From the NCBI GenBank assembly GCA_027214255.1, contig JAPWHL010000001.1, forward strand, positions 186,001-250,000: DNA of 64,000 nt, read 5' to 3'. Below, piece by piece: positions 8,529-17,536 of this stretch. This DNA comes from Roseovarius aestuarii. Lineage in GTDB: Bacteria; Pseudomonadota; Alphaproteobacteria; Rhodobacterales; Rhodobacteraceae. The translations under genes were made by a program, and so were the position numbers. How positions within the stretch are numbered: position 1 is the first letter of the stretch; each line of letters begins with the position of its first letter. The notes below the pieces were generated by a model. It made no database searches, had not been told where the DNA came from, and was given only the letters and a program-made list of their open reading frames with translations.

Positions 8529-8696
8529 ATGGCGAAGCCTACCACAATCAAGATCCGCCTGAACTCGACCGCGGGCACGGGCCACTTCTATGTGACCAAG
8601 AAGAACGCCCGCACGATGACAGAAAAAATGGCGATCAAAAAATATGACCCCGTCGTGCGTAAGCACGTCGAGTATAAGGAAGGCAAGATCAAGTAA
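8529..8696 (+). CDS. rpmG: 50S ribosomal protein L33
   Basis: The 55-residue product [20 protein letters not shown] continues with [10 protein letters not shown] and ends VEYKEGKIK, the standard L33 sequence. No cysteines are present, so it is the zinc-independent (C-minus) form. An AGGAGA ribosome-binding site lies upstream of the ATG at 8529. It is monocistronic with its own strong terminator. L33 sits in the large subunit near the tRNA E site. Confidence 0.96.
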   Translation: MAKPTTIKIRLNSTAGTGHFYVTKKNARTMTEKMAIKKYDPVVRKHVEYKEGKIK

Positions 8697-8719
8697 GATC
8701 TGCCCGACCTTTGGAATTG

Positions 8720-8752
8720 AAAAAGCCGCGCTGATCCAGCGCGGCTTTTTTG
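8720..8752 (+). terminator. Rho-independent terminator of rpmG
   Basis: Stem GCCGCGCTG (8725-8733) and CAGCGCGGC (8737-8745) with an ATC loop is followed by a run of T. It is preceded by an A run, so it may also act on the other strand. Confidence 0.9.
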
Positions 8753-9017
8753 TATTTCGGGGTTGAGGCGAGAGAGGCTGGGGGAAGCGACGGCTGGGGC
8801 GATCGGGCTGGCCCCATGCGTTGCATGAGGGGGAACGGCTGCTAGGTAGGGAAGCGACTGTGGTCGGCGTTTTGGGCCGGTGGCCGAGTGCGCATCGGGC
8901 CGGTCGGCGCCCGTGGGCTGTGGGGAGTAGTATCCCGCTTGGGGGGCACTCCCTGTGATGGCGCGTCTGGCAGGATTGGCGGCGAGATTGTTGATGCGGC
9001 TGCCATTGTCCTGAAAA

Positions 9018-9046
9018 CGCAAAAGGCCGACCCGGAGGTCGGCCTT
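9018..9046 (-). terminator. Rho-independent terminator of the BAX-inhibitor-like gene
   Basis: On the minus strand AAGGCCGACC (9046-9037) pairs with GGTCGGCCTT (9032-9023), followed by TTTGCG. It begins about 25 bases past the stop codon of the gene at 9072. Confidence 0.8.
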
Positions 9047-9071
9047 GGCTGTGTCGTTCAGAGGGATTGCG

Positions 9072-9794
9072 TTATTCGCGGTTGCCCAGAAGTTGGAGCA
9101 AGAACATGAACATGTTGATGAAGTCCAGATAGAGACGCAGCGCGCCCATGATCGCGGACTTGCCCATCCATTCGGTGTCGCCGTGATGGGCGTGGGCCAG
9201 ATACTCGTTCTTGATCGACTGTGTGTCATAGGCGGTGAGGCCAGCAAAGATCAGCACGCCGATCATCGAAATCGCAAACATGATCGCGGGAGAGCCCAGG
9301 AAAATGTTGATGATCGAGGCCACGATCAGGCCAATCACGCCCATGATCAGGAAGCTGCCCCAGCCCGAAATGTCCTTTTTCGTGGTGTAGCCCCAAAGGG
9401 ACAGACCGGCAAAGGCTACGGCGGTGGTCAGGAAGACCTGAGCGATGGAGAAATCGGTAAAGACGATGAAAATATAGCTGATCGACACGCCCATAACGGC
9501 GGCGAAGGCGTAAAAGAACAGCTGTGCGGCCGCTGCCGACAGTTTGTTGATCACTGCACCAAAGGCAAAGACCATGATCAGCGGGGCGAACATGACGATG
9601 TAACGGGTCATCCCCGTGAACAGCGTCTGCATCATGTAAGCGTTGTTCCCGACGGCCCAAGCGGTCAGGAAAGTCAGCAGCATGCCCACGGACATGGTGC
9701 CGTAGACCTTATTCATATGCGCGCGCAGTCCTGCGTCAATCTGGGCGCTGCGGGCGCCGGCCGCTGTCGTCCGGATTGTATCAAATTCAGCCAT
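9072..9794 (-). CDS. BAX inhibitor-1 / YccA-family integral membrane protein
   Basis: The 240-residue product has seven hydrophobic segments and the family's late motif FAGLTAYDTQSIKNEY (about residues 185-200), followed by a final helix LYLDFINMFMFLLQLLG. Bacterial members are proposed calcium or proton leak channels; in Escherichia coli, YccA modulates the FtsH protease. The ATG at 9794 is preferred over a TTG one codon upstream. The gene is monocistronic with its own terminator. Confidence 0.92.
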   Translation of the reverse strand: MAEFDTIRTTAAGARSAQIDAGLRAHMNKVYGTMSVGMLLTFLTAWAVGNNAYMMQTLFTGMTRYIVMFAPLIMVFAFGAVINKLSAAAAQLFFYAFAAVMGVSISYIFIVFTDFSIAQVFLTTAVAFAGLSLWGYTTKKDISGWGSFLIMGVIGLIVASIINIFLGSPAIMFAISMIGVLIFAGLTAYDTQSIKNEYLAHAHHGDTEWMGKSAIMGALRLYLDFINMFMFLLQLLGNRE

Positions 9795-9950
9795 CAAAGC
9801 CTCCGAGTTGAAAGGGTTCAGCCCCTAATTGGAGCTTTGGCTTAATATCGGGGGGCTGATGCCGTATTTCAAGGCTTTTCGGTAAGGTTTTATGTAGGAA
9901 TTTCAACGCGCGCGCCGCGAGGGGCACGAATGGCGCGCGCGCCTTCGGGC

Positions 9951-10154
9951 TTAGCAGGCATCAGAGTGATCCCAGAAGGGGCGGCGGGCCTCGGCGTCGG
10001 CCTGCGCGCGGGTCACGCCGATGTCCAACAATGCGGCGTCGTCCAGCTCGGCCAATGCGCGGCGGGACCGATGGAGGCGCAGCATCTCCAGCACAGAAAG
10101 GGGCGCGCGACGGAGCGGGGCGTTCAACGTGCGTGTGGAGGCAAGATAGGTCAT
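9951..10154 (-). CDS. DUF1127 small basic protein
   Basis: The 67-residue protein ends with the DUF1127 (YjiS-like) pattern RSRRALAELDDAALLDIGVT followed by RAQADAEARRPFWD. Proteins of this family are short and arginine-rich; some studied alphaproteobacterial members influence RNA stability and phosphate or stress responses. It is divergent from the LysR-type gene at 10280 with a 125-base shared regulatory region, so it may be the target of that regulator. Confidence 0.85.
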   Translation of the reverse strand: MTYLASTRTLNAPLRRAPLSVLEMLRLHRSRRALAELDDAALLDIGVTRAQADAEARRPFWDHSDAC

Positions 10155-10223
10155 TTGATTTCCCTTTCGATTTGGTGATGAGACTGGTGATTGTCATTTC
10201 TTCTGTTGATGTATCTGCCATAA

Positions 10224-10281
10224 TGTGATCAATTTTGGAAATGAATGTTTTTTAAGTGAACCATCAATGGATGTGATCAAT
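10224..10281. promoter_or_regulatory. Shared DUF1127/LysR control region with two direct repeats
   Basis: TGTGATCAAT occurs twice, at 10224-10233 and 10272-10281, 48 bases apart, in an AT-rich gap between the divergent genes. The second copy overlaps the LysR ATG, a good place for autorepression. The assignment as an operator is inferred. Confidence 0.4.
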
Positions 10282-11152
10282 GAGAAATCTCGACATGACC
10301 ACGCTGCGCTCTTTTGTGACAGTTGCCGATCACGGGGGTGTGACCCGTGCAGCTGCGATGTTGAATCTGACGCAATCGGCAGTGTCGATGCAGCTAAAGC
10401 GGCTGGAAGACCTGTTGGGGCTGCAATTGTTGGACCGCACCAGCAGGCGCATCGCGCTGACGCCCTCGGGTGAGCAATTGCTGGGGTATGCGCGCCGCAT
10501 GGTGCAGTTGAATGACGAAACCGTTGGCCGTCTGACCGATCAGGTTTGGGAGGGCGAAATCTCGTTTGGTGTGCCCCATGACATCATTTATCCGGTCATT
10601 CCGCGGGTTCTGAAACAGTTTAACGCGGCCTTTCCGCGTGTGCGTGTTCTGCTGAGTTCGCTTTATTCTACGCGGTTGCTGGATTCGTATGGCAAAGGTG
10701 AAATTGACCTGATCCTGACCACTGAAATCACGGTGGGGCCGGGAGGAGAAACCCTAAGCGAATTGCCCCTGAAATGGTATGGGGCACCGGGCGGTGTGGC
10801 TGGGCGTCAGCGCCCCCTGCGCATGGCCAATTGTCGCAATTGCTTGTTCCGCCCCGAGGCGCAGCGCAAGCTGGCGGCGGCCGGGATCGAATGGGAAAGC
10901 GCAATCGATTCCAATTCGGACGGGGCGATAGAGGCGACGGTCAGTGCGGATCTGGCGGTGACCACCATGCTGGATGGGACTGCGCCGTATCAATTGGAAA
11001 AAGTTCCAGCAAGCGCCGGCCTGCCGGATTTGGGGCTGCAAAAGATCAACATGTACGGGGCAAGTGCGCCGCGCAATGAATTGGTCAGGGAGCTGGCCGA
11101 AGTCGTTCGCCAAGGGTTCTCCCAGATCGGAGCGCAAGCCGCCGTCGCCTAA
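10280..11152 (+). CDS. LysR-family transcriptional regulator
   Basis: The 290-residue protein has an N-terminal winged helix-turn-helix (residues about 5-65; TRAAAMLNLTQSAVSMQLKR) followed by TPSGEQLLGYARRM and a periplasmic-binding-protein-like effector domain. The DNA-binding half is typical of LysR regulators. The effector is unknown. It is divergent from the DUF1127 gene and convergent with the oxidoreductase gene that ends 14 bases downstream. The arrangement suggests it controls the DUF1127 gene and itself. Confidence 0.93.
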   Translation: MRNLDMTTLRSFVTVADHGGVTRAAAMLNLTQSAVSMQLKRLEDLLGLQLLDRTSRRIALTPSGEQLLGYARRMVQLNDETVGRLTDQVWEGEISFGVPHDIIYPVIPRVLKQFNAAFPRVRVLLSSLYSTRLLDSYGKGEIDLILTTEITVGPGGETLSELPLKWYGAPGGVAGRQRPLRMANCRNCLFRPEAQRKLAAAGIEWESAIDSNSDGAIEATVSADLAVTTMLDGTAPYQLEKVPASAGLPDLGLQKINMYGASAPRNELVRELAEVVRQGFSQIGAQAAVA

Positions 11153-11165
11153 TATTGGCCGGGGG

Positions 11166-12128
11166 TTATGGAATGGTGATGACCACCTTGCCGGTGGATT
11201 TGCGCGCCTTTAGCAATGCCAGCCCTTCACCGGCTTCGGCCAATGGGTAGGTGTGGCTGACATGCGGGCGGATACGGCCTTGGGCGAACCATTCCATGAG
11301 CGTTGTCAATGAGTTGGTTAATAGTTCTGGACGAAACGACAGGCATCCGCCCCAGTAAAACCCAATCACGCTCAGGTTCTTGACCAGCAGATGGTTGGCC
11401 TTGATCTGGGGGATGTCTCCGCTGGCAAATCCGATGGACAGCAGGCGGGCCTCAGGATTGCAGGCGCGAAAGGCGGCTGCGAACTGATCGCCACCGACCG
11501 GATCGTAGACGACGTCCAACCCGCCCAATTCCTTGCAGGCCGCGCGGATGTCGTCGGTGGTGGCGTCGATCAGGTGATCGGCCCCCGCACGACGTGCGAC
11601 CTCTAACTTGTCCTTTCCGCGTGCACAGGCGATGACGCGCGCGCCCATGGCCTTGCCGATTTCCACGGCTGTCAGGCCCACACCGCCTGCTGCGCCCAAT
11701 ACCAGCATCGTTTCCCCCGGCATCAGGCGTGCCTTGTGATCCAGCGCCAGATGCGAGGTTCCATAGGCAATCAGAAAGGCCGCCGCCTGAACGAAATTCA
11801 TTTCATCGGGTAAGGCCACCGCACGGGCTGCGTCAAAGCACCCGTATTCGGCCAAACCACCGTGCCCGCCGAAGACAGCCACCCGCGTCCCCACCGCCGG
11901 GGTCGTAACGCCTTCCCCCAGCGCATCGACCACACCCGATACCTCTAGCCCAAGGGTGAAGGGCAGGGGGGGCATGTCTTGATACTTGCCCTGCATCATC
12001 AGCAAATCGGCAAAATTCAAACCACAGGCATGAATACGCAGACGCACCTGACCGGGGGCGGGGTCCGGGATGGTGTGATTCGCTATTTCCGGGGGCGAAT
12101 CAAAGCTGCTCAGGTGATATGCACGCAT
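11166..12128 (-). CDS. Zinc-free MDR-family NADPH:quinone oxidoreductase
   Basis: The 320-residue protein belongs to the medium-chain dehydrogenase/reductase superfamily. The N-terminal GroES-like domain includes HACGLNFADLLMMQGKY and LGLEVSGVVDALGEGV. The nucleotide-binding motif is LVLGAAGGVGLTAVEIGKAM, followed by VYDPVGGDQF. The catalytic-zinc cysteine and histidine of alcohol dehydrogenases are missing, which points to the quinone oxidoreductase (QOR) group. Substrate cannot be named. It is followed by the convergent LysR gene. Confidence 0.88.
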   Translation of the reverse strand: MRAYHLSSFDSPPEIANHTIPDPAPGQVRLRIHACGLNFADLLMMQGKYQDMPPLPFTLGLEVSGVVDALGEGVTTPAVGTRVAVFGGHGGLAEYGCFDAARAVALPDEMNFVQAAAFLIAYGTSHLALDHKARLMPGETMLVLGAAGGVGLTAVEIGKAMGARVIACARGKDKLEVARRAGADHLIDATTDDIRAACKELGGLDVVYDPVGGDQFAAAFRACNPEARLLSIGFASGDIPQIKANHLLVKNLSVIGFYWGGCLSFRPELLTNSLTTLMEWFAQGRIRPHVSHTYPLAEAGEGLALLKARKSTGKVVITIP

Positions 12129-12536
12129 GGTTTCTCCTTGGAATGGTGCGGCGTTCGGCGGTCTGACCGATATTCGGGTAAATTATTTGTGACACAGGTT
12201 AGGGGCAGAATAAACCAGTGCAATTGGGTTACTGTAATCCGTCTTACAAGTTCCGATTCCTCAATGAAACAACTGATTTTCGTGGTATATCGGGGGCCGA
12301 ATTTTGCCCCAACTGTGACGACACACCTGTATGCACCTATTGGGTGTTGCCCGTTATAAGTGTTTATCTTTTGATCAAACACCTTCCGGTCCCAATAAAA
12401 CTTGTATAGTTTTTTCACACTGCTACGGTTTGCGATGAGAATCGGGCGGTTTGAGTTTGTGTCGGTTTCATGTCCTAAGCTGCCTTAAAAAAGTACTGAA
12501 GGCGCGCTAGGGAAACCAAAACTGGAAGGATTTTTT
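12129..12536. other. AT-rich 408-base intergenic region
   Basis: The region is clearly richer in A+T than its surroundings. It must contain the divergent promoters of the oxidoreductase and the XRE regulator. A palindrome TTTGATCAAA lies at 12370-12379. Open frames on both strands here have no recognisable family and no good ribosome-binding site, so I list none. Confidence 0.45.
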
Positions 12537-12908
12537 ATGGCTCATCCTGTTGATGTGCATGTCGGGAAACGAATTCGCCACCGTAGATGGCTGGCGGGAA
12601 TGACCCAACAGCAATTGGCTGAAAGTGTCGGGATCAAGTTTCAACAAATTCAGAAATACGAGACTGGCGCGAACCGAGTCAGCGCATCGCGCCTATGGGA
12701 TATCGCCGCCGCCATGAATGTGGCTGTAGGGTTCTTTTTTGAAGGAATTGACGCAGAAGCACAGGTTGACCAACCCTTGGCAGCTGGTCCTGCCGATCTT
12801 CTGGGGGATAAAGAAGCGCTGGATCTGGTGCGTTCTTACTATGCGATGCCCGAAAACCAGCGTCGCCGCCTGTTTGATCTGGCCCGGGTCCTTAGCGACG
12901 TCGCTTGA
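12537..12908 (+). CDS. XRE-family helix-turn-helix regulator
   Basis: The 123-residue protein has an N-terminal XRE/Cro-type domain (residues about 10-65: GKRIRHRRWLAGMTQQQLAE, then GIKFQQIQKYETGANRVSAS) and a short C-terminal part ending PENQRRRLFDLARVLSDVA. GGAAGGA upstream of ATG 12537 is a good ribosome-binding site. This type of small regulator is widespread in Rhodobacterales. Its targets are unknown; the palindrome 160 bases upstream could be an autoregulatory site. The hisN-like gene follows 65 bases later. Confidence 0.9.
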   Translation: MAHPVDVHVGKRIRHRRWLAGMTQQQLAESVGIKFQQIQKYETGANRVSASRLWDIAAAMNVAVGFFFEGIDAEAQVDQPLAAGPADLLGDKEALDLVRSYYAMPENQRRRLFDLARVLSDVA

Positions 12909-12973
12909 GCCGGAGCGCAATACGGTCTACCCCTTCGACCCGGCCTTAATGGCCAGCAGAAGGGGAAGATAGC

Positions 12974-13831
12974 ATGCATGATATAGATTCGGATGATGAC
13001 ATTGTGGCCACCGCGCATGCGGTGGCCGACAATGCCCGGCGTGCGATATTACCCTATTTTCGCCAGAGCAGCCTGACGGCAGATAACAAATTCTGCGCAG
13101 GTGATACGACCGAACCGGGGTTTGACCCGGTCACTGCGGCTGATCGGGCTGCAGAGCGCGCAATGCGCGACGTATTGGCCGAGCGCCGTCCGCAGGACGC
13201 CATTCTGGGCGAGGAATACGGCCATCAATCGGGGCAATCTGGCCTGACTTGGGTGCTGGATCCGATTGATGGAACCCGTGGTTTTCTGGCCGGTGTGCCG
13301 ACGTGGGGCGTGCTGGTGGCTGCCGCGCGGTCGAATGGACCAATTTACGGCCTGATTGATCAACCCTATATCGGCGAACGGTTTGAAGGCGGGTTGGGAC
13401 GTTCCGAGATGTCCGGCCCGACCGGAACATCGGCCTTGCGTGTGCGCGGTGCGCGCCCGTTGTCCGAGGCGACGGTGATGACCACGTTCCCCGCCGTCGG
13501 CACCCCTGATGAGGGGCGCGCCTTTGCCGAAATAGCGGGGCAGGCCCGCATGGTGCGATATGGATGTGATTGCTATGCCTATGCGTTGTTGGCGGCAGGG
13601 CAGGTGGATCTGGTGATTGAGGCGGGTTTGCAGGCCTATGACATTTGCGCCCCAATCGCCGTGATCGAGGCCGCAGGCGGTATCGTGACGGATTGGCAGG
13701 GGCGCCCGGCCCATGAAGGCGGACGCGTTTTGGCGGCGGCTGGCCCTCAACAACATGCTGCCGCGCTGGCGATTTTGTCGCGTGTCCCGGAAATTTCTGC
13801 GCCGATAGATGGCCCGGCCCTCGCGCCATAA
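12974..13831 (+). CDS. hisN: Inositol-monophosphatase-family phosphatase, histidinol-phosphatase type
   Basis: The 285-residue product carries the metal-dependent sugar phosphatase motifs: ILGEEYGHQSG (Glu ligand), WVLDPIDGTRGF (Asp cluster) and YDICAPIAVIEAAGGIVTDW (late Asp). Members with this pattern and short length are the HisN type that dephosphorylates histidinol phosphate in histidine synthesis, in place of the bifunctional HisB. Inositol monophosphatase or CysQ-like activity cannot be excluded from motifs alone. The start is the ATG at 12974, behind GGGGAAG. Confidence 0.85.
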   Translation: MHDIDSDDDIVATAHAVADNARRAILPYFRQSSLTADNKFCAGDTTEPGFDPVTAADRAAERAMRDVLAERRPQDAILGEEYGHQSGQSGLTWVLDPIDGTRGFLAGVPTWGVLVAAARSNGPIYGLIDQPYIGERFEGGLGRSEMSGPTGTSALRVRGARPLSEATVMTTFPAVGTPDEGRAFAEIAGQARMVRYGCDCYAYALLAAGQVDLVIEAGLQAYDICAPIAVIEAAGGIVTDWQGRPAHEGGRVLAAAGPQQHAAALAILSRVPEISAPIDGPALAP

Positions 13832-13973
13832 GGGGGCGGATATCTCTTTTTGTTGGGCGTTACGCTCTTCAGAAAATGGGGCGAAAATCCACAAGATGGA
13901 GCATTGTTTTTTATCCTGTGTTTCGCTACCTGTTGGATCGAAATCCGCGGCTTGAAATGACTGAGGGGGCGCT

Positions 13974-15422
13974 ATGGACGACGAAGATTTTCGCCCGAAC
14001 CCCGGCCCGCCGTCGCGCGATTCCTCAGGTGCCCCGCTAACCGATCAGCGCACGACCGACCGTGCGGATCATGACGAGTCCGAGTTCGTTTTGGACCGCC
14101 AGACCGTCGCGCGCATTGTTCAGATTGTCGATCAACATGATCGCGATGCTCTGGTGGCCGAATTCGAGCCGCTGCACGCCGCCGACATCGCCGACCTTCT
14201 GGAACAGCTAAGCGCCTTTGATCGCCGCCGGGTGATCGACCTTTACGGTGTCGAATTTGACGGGGATATCCTGTCAGAACTGCACGAATCGATCCGCGAG
14301 GAAGTGATCAACCTGCTGAACCCTGAGGTTCTGGCAGATGCTGTGCGCGAGTTGGACAGCGATGATGTGGTCGATCTGGTCGAGGATCTGGAAGACCATC
14401 AGCAAAACGCGATCCTGGAGGTTCTGGAGGACAGCGACCGTATCGCGGTGCGCCAGTCTCTGACCTATCCGGAATATTCTGCCGGACGATTGATGCAGCG
14501 CGAGGTGGTGATGGCCCCCGAGCATTGGAACGTCGGTGAAGCCATTGATTTTCTGCGCAATCAGGACGATCTGCCCGAACAGTTCTATCACATCATATTG
14601 GTTGATCCGCGTTTGAAACCTGTCGGCAATGTCACCTTGGGCAAACTGATGGGCTCACGCCGCGAGGTGATGTTGCAAAGTCTTGTCGAAGAGATGTTTC
14701 ACACCATCCCCGTCACCCGCGACGAAGAGGATGTGGCCTATGCCTTCAACCAATACCACCTGATTTCGGCCCCGGTGGTCGATGAAAACGACCGGCTGGT
14801 TGGTGTGATCACCATCGACGATGCCATGGCCGTTCTGGATGAAGAGCACGAAGAAGACATCATGCGTCTTGCCGGTGTCGGCGAAGGCGGGCTGAACGAT
14901 AATTTTTACGAGACAACGAAACAACGGTTTCCTTGGCTTGCCGTGAACCTGTTCACGGCCATACTGGCCAGCATGGTCATTGCTCAGTTCGAGGCCACGA
15001 TTTCGCAATTCGTTGCATTGGCGGTACTGATGCCCATCGTGGCGTCGATGGGGGGCAATGCCGGCACCCAAAGCCTGACCGTCGCCGTGCGCGCGATTGC
15101 CACCAAGGATCTGACCGGAAGCAACGTCTGGCGGGTAATCCGGCGCGAGGTTCTGGTCGGGCTGATCAATGGGCTGATCTTTGCGGTTGTGATGGGCGGG
15201 GTCGGTATCATGTGGTTCGGCGGGCCTATGTTGGGAGTTGTCATCGCGGTGGCCATGGTGATCAATTTGGTTGTCGCCGGTCTGGCCGGGACTGTGATCC
15301 CGGTGATCCTCGAGCGCGTCGGTATTGACCCGGCGCTGGCATCCGGGGCGTTTGTGACAACGGTGACGGATGTCGTCGGGTTCTTTGCCTTTCTGGGGTT
15401 GGCGGCGATGGTCTTGCTATGA
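13974..15422 (+). CDS. mgtE: Magnesium transporter MgtE
   Basis: The 482-residue protein has the full MgtE layout: an acidic N domain with helical repeats (about residues 35-140), a pair of CBS domains (about 145-270) and five membrane helices. The signature LMPIVASMGGNAGTQSLTVA lies in the channel region. MgtE is a Mg2+-gated Mg2+ channel. It overlaps the next gene by four bases (ATGA). No Mg2+ riboswitch (M-box) is recognised in the 142-base upstream gap. Confidence 0.96.
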   Translation: MDDEDFRPNPGPPSRDSSGAPLTDQRTTDRADHDESEFVLDRQTVARIVQIVDQHDRDALVAEFEPLHAADIADLLEQLSAFDRRRVIDLYGVEFDGDILSELHESIREEVINLLNPEVLADAVRELDSDDVVDLVEDLEDHQQNAILEVLEDSDRIAVRQSLTYPEYSAGRLMQREVVMAPEHWNVGEAIDFLRNQDDLPEQFYHIILVDPRLKPVGNVTLGKLMGSRREVMLQSLVEEMFHTIPVTRDEEDVAYAFNQYHLISAPVVDENDRLVGVITIDDAMAVLDEEHEEDIMRLAGVGEGGLNDNFYETTKQRFPWLAVNLFTAILASMVIAQFEATISQFVALAVLMPIVASMGGNAGTQSLTVAVRAIATKDLTGSNVWRVIRREVLVGLINGLIFAVVMGGVGIMWFGGPMLGVVIAVAMVINLVVAGLAGTVIPVILERVGIDPALASGAFVTTVTDVVGFFAFLGLAAMVLL

Positions 15423-15976
15423 TGGATCTTACAGCGATCAAGACAGCGGCGCGACAGGCTGCCTTTGCACGGCGCAAGATGGCGCATGCGTTTGCCGATG
15501 ATACTGCCGCGGCGCTTCTGTCCGAGGTGTTGGCAGGGTATCGCGGTGTGGCCATGTCCGGCTTTTTGCCGATCCGGACCGAGATTGATCCACGCCCAGC
15601 CATGGCCGAGGCGGCTGCGCATGGCCCCGTGGGGGTGCCCGTGATCCAAGCCAAGGATCACCCCTTGAAGTTTTCCCGGTGGGAGCCTGATTGCGCCTTG
15701 CGTGCCGGGCCTTTTGGCGCGGATGTCCCGGTCGTGGATAACTATTTTGATCCCGAAATCCTGATCGTGCCTTTGGTCGCGTGGGACCGCGCAGGCGGAC
15801 GGCTGGGCTATGGCGGTGGGTTTTATGACCGCACCTTGGAACGCCTGCGCGCGCGCAGGCCCACATTGGCCATCGGCTTCGCATATAGCGCACAAGAAGC
15901 GCAGGATCTGCCCTTGGAGCCGACCGATCAACCGCTGGACATGATGGTGACCGAAGCCGAGGTCATCCGCTTTTGA
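15419..15976 (+). CDS. 5-formyltetrahydrofolate cyclo-ligase
   Basis: The 185-residue enzyme converts 5-formyl-THF to 5,10-methenyl-THF using ATP. Family motifs are the N-terminal ARQAAFARRKM, GVAMSGFLPIRTEIDPRPA, the phosphate-binding VAWDRAGGRLGYGGGFYDRT and the C-terminal PLDMMVTEAEVI. The start overlaps the mgtE stop; an ATG one codon later is equally possible. The mgtE pairing may reflect only shared transcription. Confidence 0.93.
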   Translation: MMDLTAIKTAARQAAFARRKMAHAFADDTAAALLSEVLAGYRGVAMSGFLPIRTEIDPRPAMAEAAAHGPVGVPVIQAKDHPLKFSRWEPDCALRAGPFGADVPVVDNYFDPEILIVPLVAWDRAGGRLGYGGGFYDRTLERLRARRPTLAIGFAYSAQEAQDLPLEPTDQPLDMMVTEAEVIRF

Positions 15977-16003
15977 TCCACAGCCCCATATAGGGAAGAC
16001 CAC

Positions 16004-16477
16004 ATGCCCGAACATGATTACACGTCCCGCATCGTTTGGACCGGCAATCGGGGGCAGGGTACGGCCCATTATAAAGGCTATGATCGCAGTTGGACCGTGG
16101 AAACACCCGGCAAGCCGGTCATCCGCTGCTCAAATGACCCGCTGCTGGGCGGTGATCCGGGGCTGCACAATCCCGAAGATTTGCTGATATCGGCCCTGTC
16201 CGCCTGTCATATGCTGTGGTTTTTGCATCTGGCCAGTGACGCAGGTGTCGCGGTGAAAGCCTATAGTGATGAACCGCTTGCCGTGGGTGAAACCAACGCC
16301 GATGGAGCCAGCCGTTTCTTGCGCGCCACGCTGCGCCCGCACATTACGGTGCCGTCGGGCACCCATCTGGCGCGCACGGATGCGCTACACGCCGAGGTGC
16401 ATAAGGTTTGCTTTATCGCCCGCTCGGTCTCTTTTCCGGTCGACATCGCCGCGCGCTACCGCATTGCAGACACATAA
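16004..16477 (+). CDS. OsmC-family protein
   Basis: The 157-residue protein has the OsmC/Ohr fold signature: SNDPLLGGDPGLHNPEDLLI leads to the first redox cysteine in SACHMLWFLH, and a second cysteine is in HKVCFIARSVSFPVDI. Members reduce organic hydroperoxides with thiol cofactors. The lack of a full Ohr signature suggests a YhfA/OsmC-like subgroup. It starts 27 bases after the folate gene and probably shares its transcript. Confidence 0.9.
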   Translation: MPEHDYTSRIVWTGNRGQGTAHYKGYDRSWTVETPGKPVIRCSNDPLLGGDPGLHNPEDLLISALSACHMLWFLHLASDAGVAVKAYSDEPLAVGETNADGASRFLRATLRPHITVPSGTHLARTDALHAEVHKVCFIARSVSFPVDIAARYRIADT

Positions 16478-16490
16478 CACGCCCGCCGCT

Positions 16491-16514
16491 GCTTTCATCT
16501 TTCTGAAAATACCT
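16491..16514 (-). repeat. Dispersed intergenic element, class B copy
   Basis: Read on the minus strand it is AGGTATTTTCAGAAAGATGA then AAGC. It closely matches the class B copy at 49410-49433. Confidence 0.6.
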
Positions 16515-16723
16515 GAGATCCGCCATTGGAACGAAACGCGGTCCTCGCTCTGGGGCGCACCGCATGATCAGACGCGTCTACCACATCTGCGAGGCAACGC
16601 CCCGCACTATCACCCTTGGGTCCCCATCGGATGTCAGGAAGGCTCTGGGTCTACATCGCAGCTGGATAGTTTTCGGCACGCGTGCTCTTGCCCTTCGGGA
16701 TTTGGCGTCCTAACACCGACAGC

Positions 16724-17536
16724 ATGAAACTTCTTTTTCTTGGTGATGTTGTGGGGCGCGGCGGACGTCGGGCCATTTCAGAAACCCTGCCGCGTTTGCG
16801 CGCCGACTGGGGGCTCGATTTTGTCGTGGTCAACGGTGAAAACGCGACCGGCGGTATGGGGTTAAGCGGTGATCACGCCAAGCTCCTGCTCGAGGCGGGG
16901 GCGGATTGCCTGACATTGGGCGATCATGCGTTTGATCAAAAGGATATGCTGCGCGCGATCGAGGGCGAAACACGCATCGTTCGCCCGATCAATTTCGCCA
17001 AGGGTGCGCCGGGGCGGGGGCATCGCGTGTTTTCGGATGCCCGCGGACGCAAGGTTCTGGTCGCGCAGGTTTTGGGTCAAGTGTTTATGAAACGGGCCTA
17101 TGATGATCCGTTTTCGGCCTTGGACACGGTGTTGCGCGCGCATGTTCTAGGGGGCGCGGTGCAAGCGTCGATCATTGATATTCATTGCGAAGCGACCAGC
17201 GAGAAAATGGGCGTCGGGCATTTCTGTGACGGGCGCGCCAGCCTGGTCGTCGGGACGCATACCCATATTCCCACCGGCGATGCACAGATATTGCCTGCCG
17301 GGACTGCCTATCTGTCCGACGCGGGCATGTGTGGCGACTATAACAGCGTGATCGGCATGGAGCGCGAAGAACCTTTGCGCCGGTTTGTGACGGGCATGGC
17401 CAAAGGCCGCTTTACCCCCGCAACGGGCGAGGCGACCTTGTCTGGCGTTTATGTCGAAACGGATGATCGCACTGGGCGTGCCACAAGGATTGAAATGGTG
17501 CGCCAAGGCGGGCGTTTGGCGCAGGCCGGACCATGA
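16724..17536 (+). CDS. YmdB-family metallophosphoesterase
   Basis: The 270-residue protein begins MKLLFLGDVVGRGGRRAISE, with the metal-binding Asp, then VVVNGENATGG, CLTLGDHAFDQ and VVGTHTHIPTGDAQIL. These match the YmdB family (TIGR00282), characterised in Bacillus and Deinococcus as a phosphodiesterase acting on 2',3'-cyclic nucleotides and affecting RNA decay. The ATG at 16724 directly precedes the conserved core, and a longer extension to 16682 has no support. It overlaps the next gene by four bases. Confidence 0.92.
   Translation: MKLLFLGDVVGRGGRRAISETLPRLRADWGLDFVVVNGENATGGMGLSGDHAKLLLEAGADCLTLGDHAFDQKDMLRAIEGETRIVRPINFAKGAPGRGHRVFSDARGRKVLVAQVLGQVFMKRAYDDPFSALDTVLRAHVLGGAVQASIIDIHCEATSEKMGVGHFCDGRASLVVGTHTHIPTGDAQILPAGTAYLSDAGMCGDYNSVIGMEREEPLRRFVTGMAKGRFTPATGEATLSGVYVETDDRTGRATRIEMVRQGGRLAQAGP

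Noticed and set aside
12110..12418. 102-codon frame on the minus strand in the AT-rich gap
   Set aside because: No family, no ribosome-binding site, and it runs into the oxidoreductase start region.
13832..13973. Mg2+ riboswitch upstream of mgtE
   Set aside because: No M-box or ykoK-like pairing is recognisable in this 142-base gap.
14984..16069. 361-codon minus-strand frame opposite mgtE and the folate enzyme
   Set aside because: Shadow of strong coding sequence on the plus strand.
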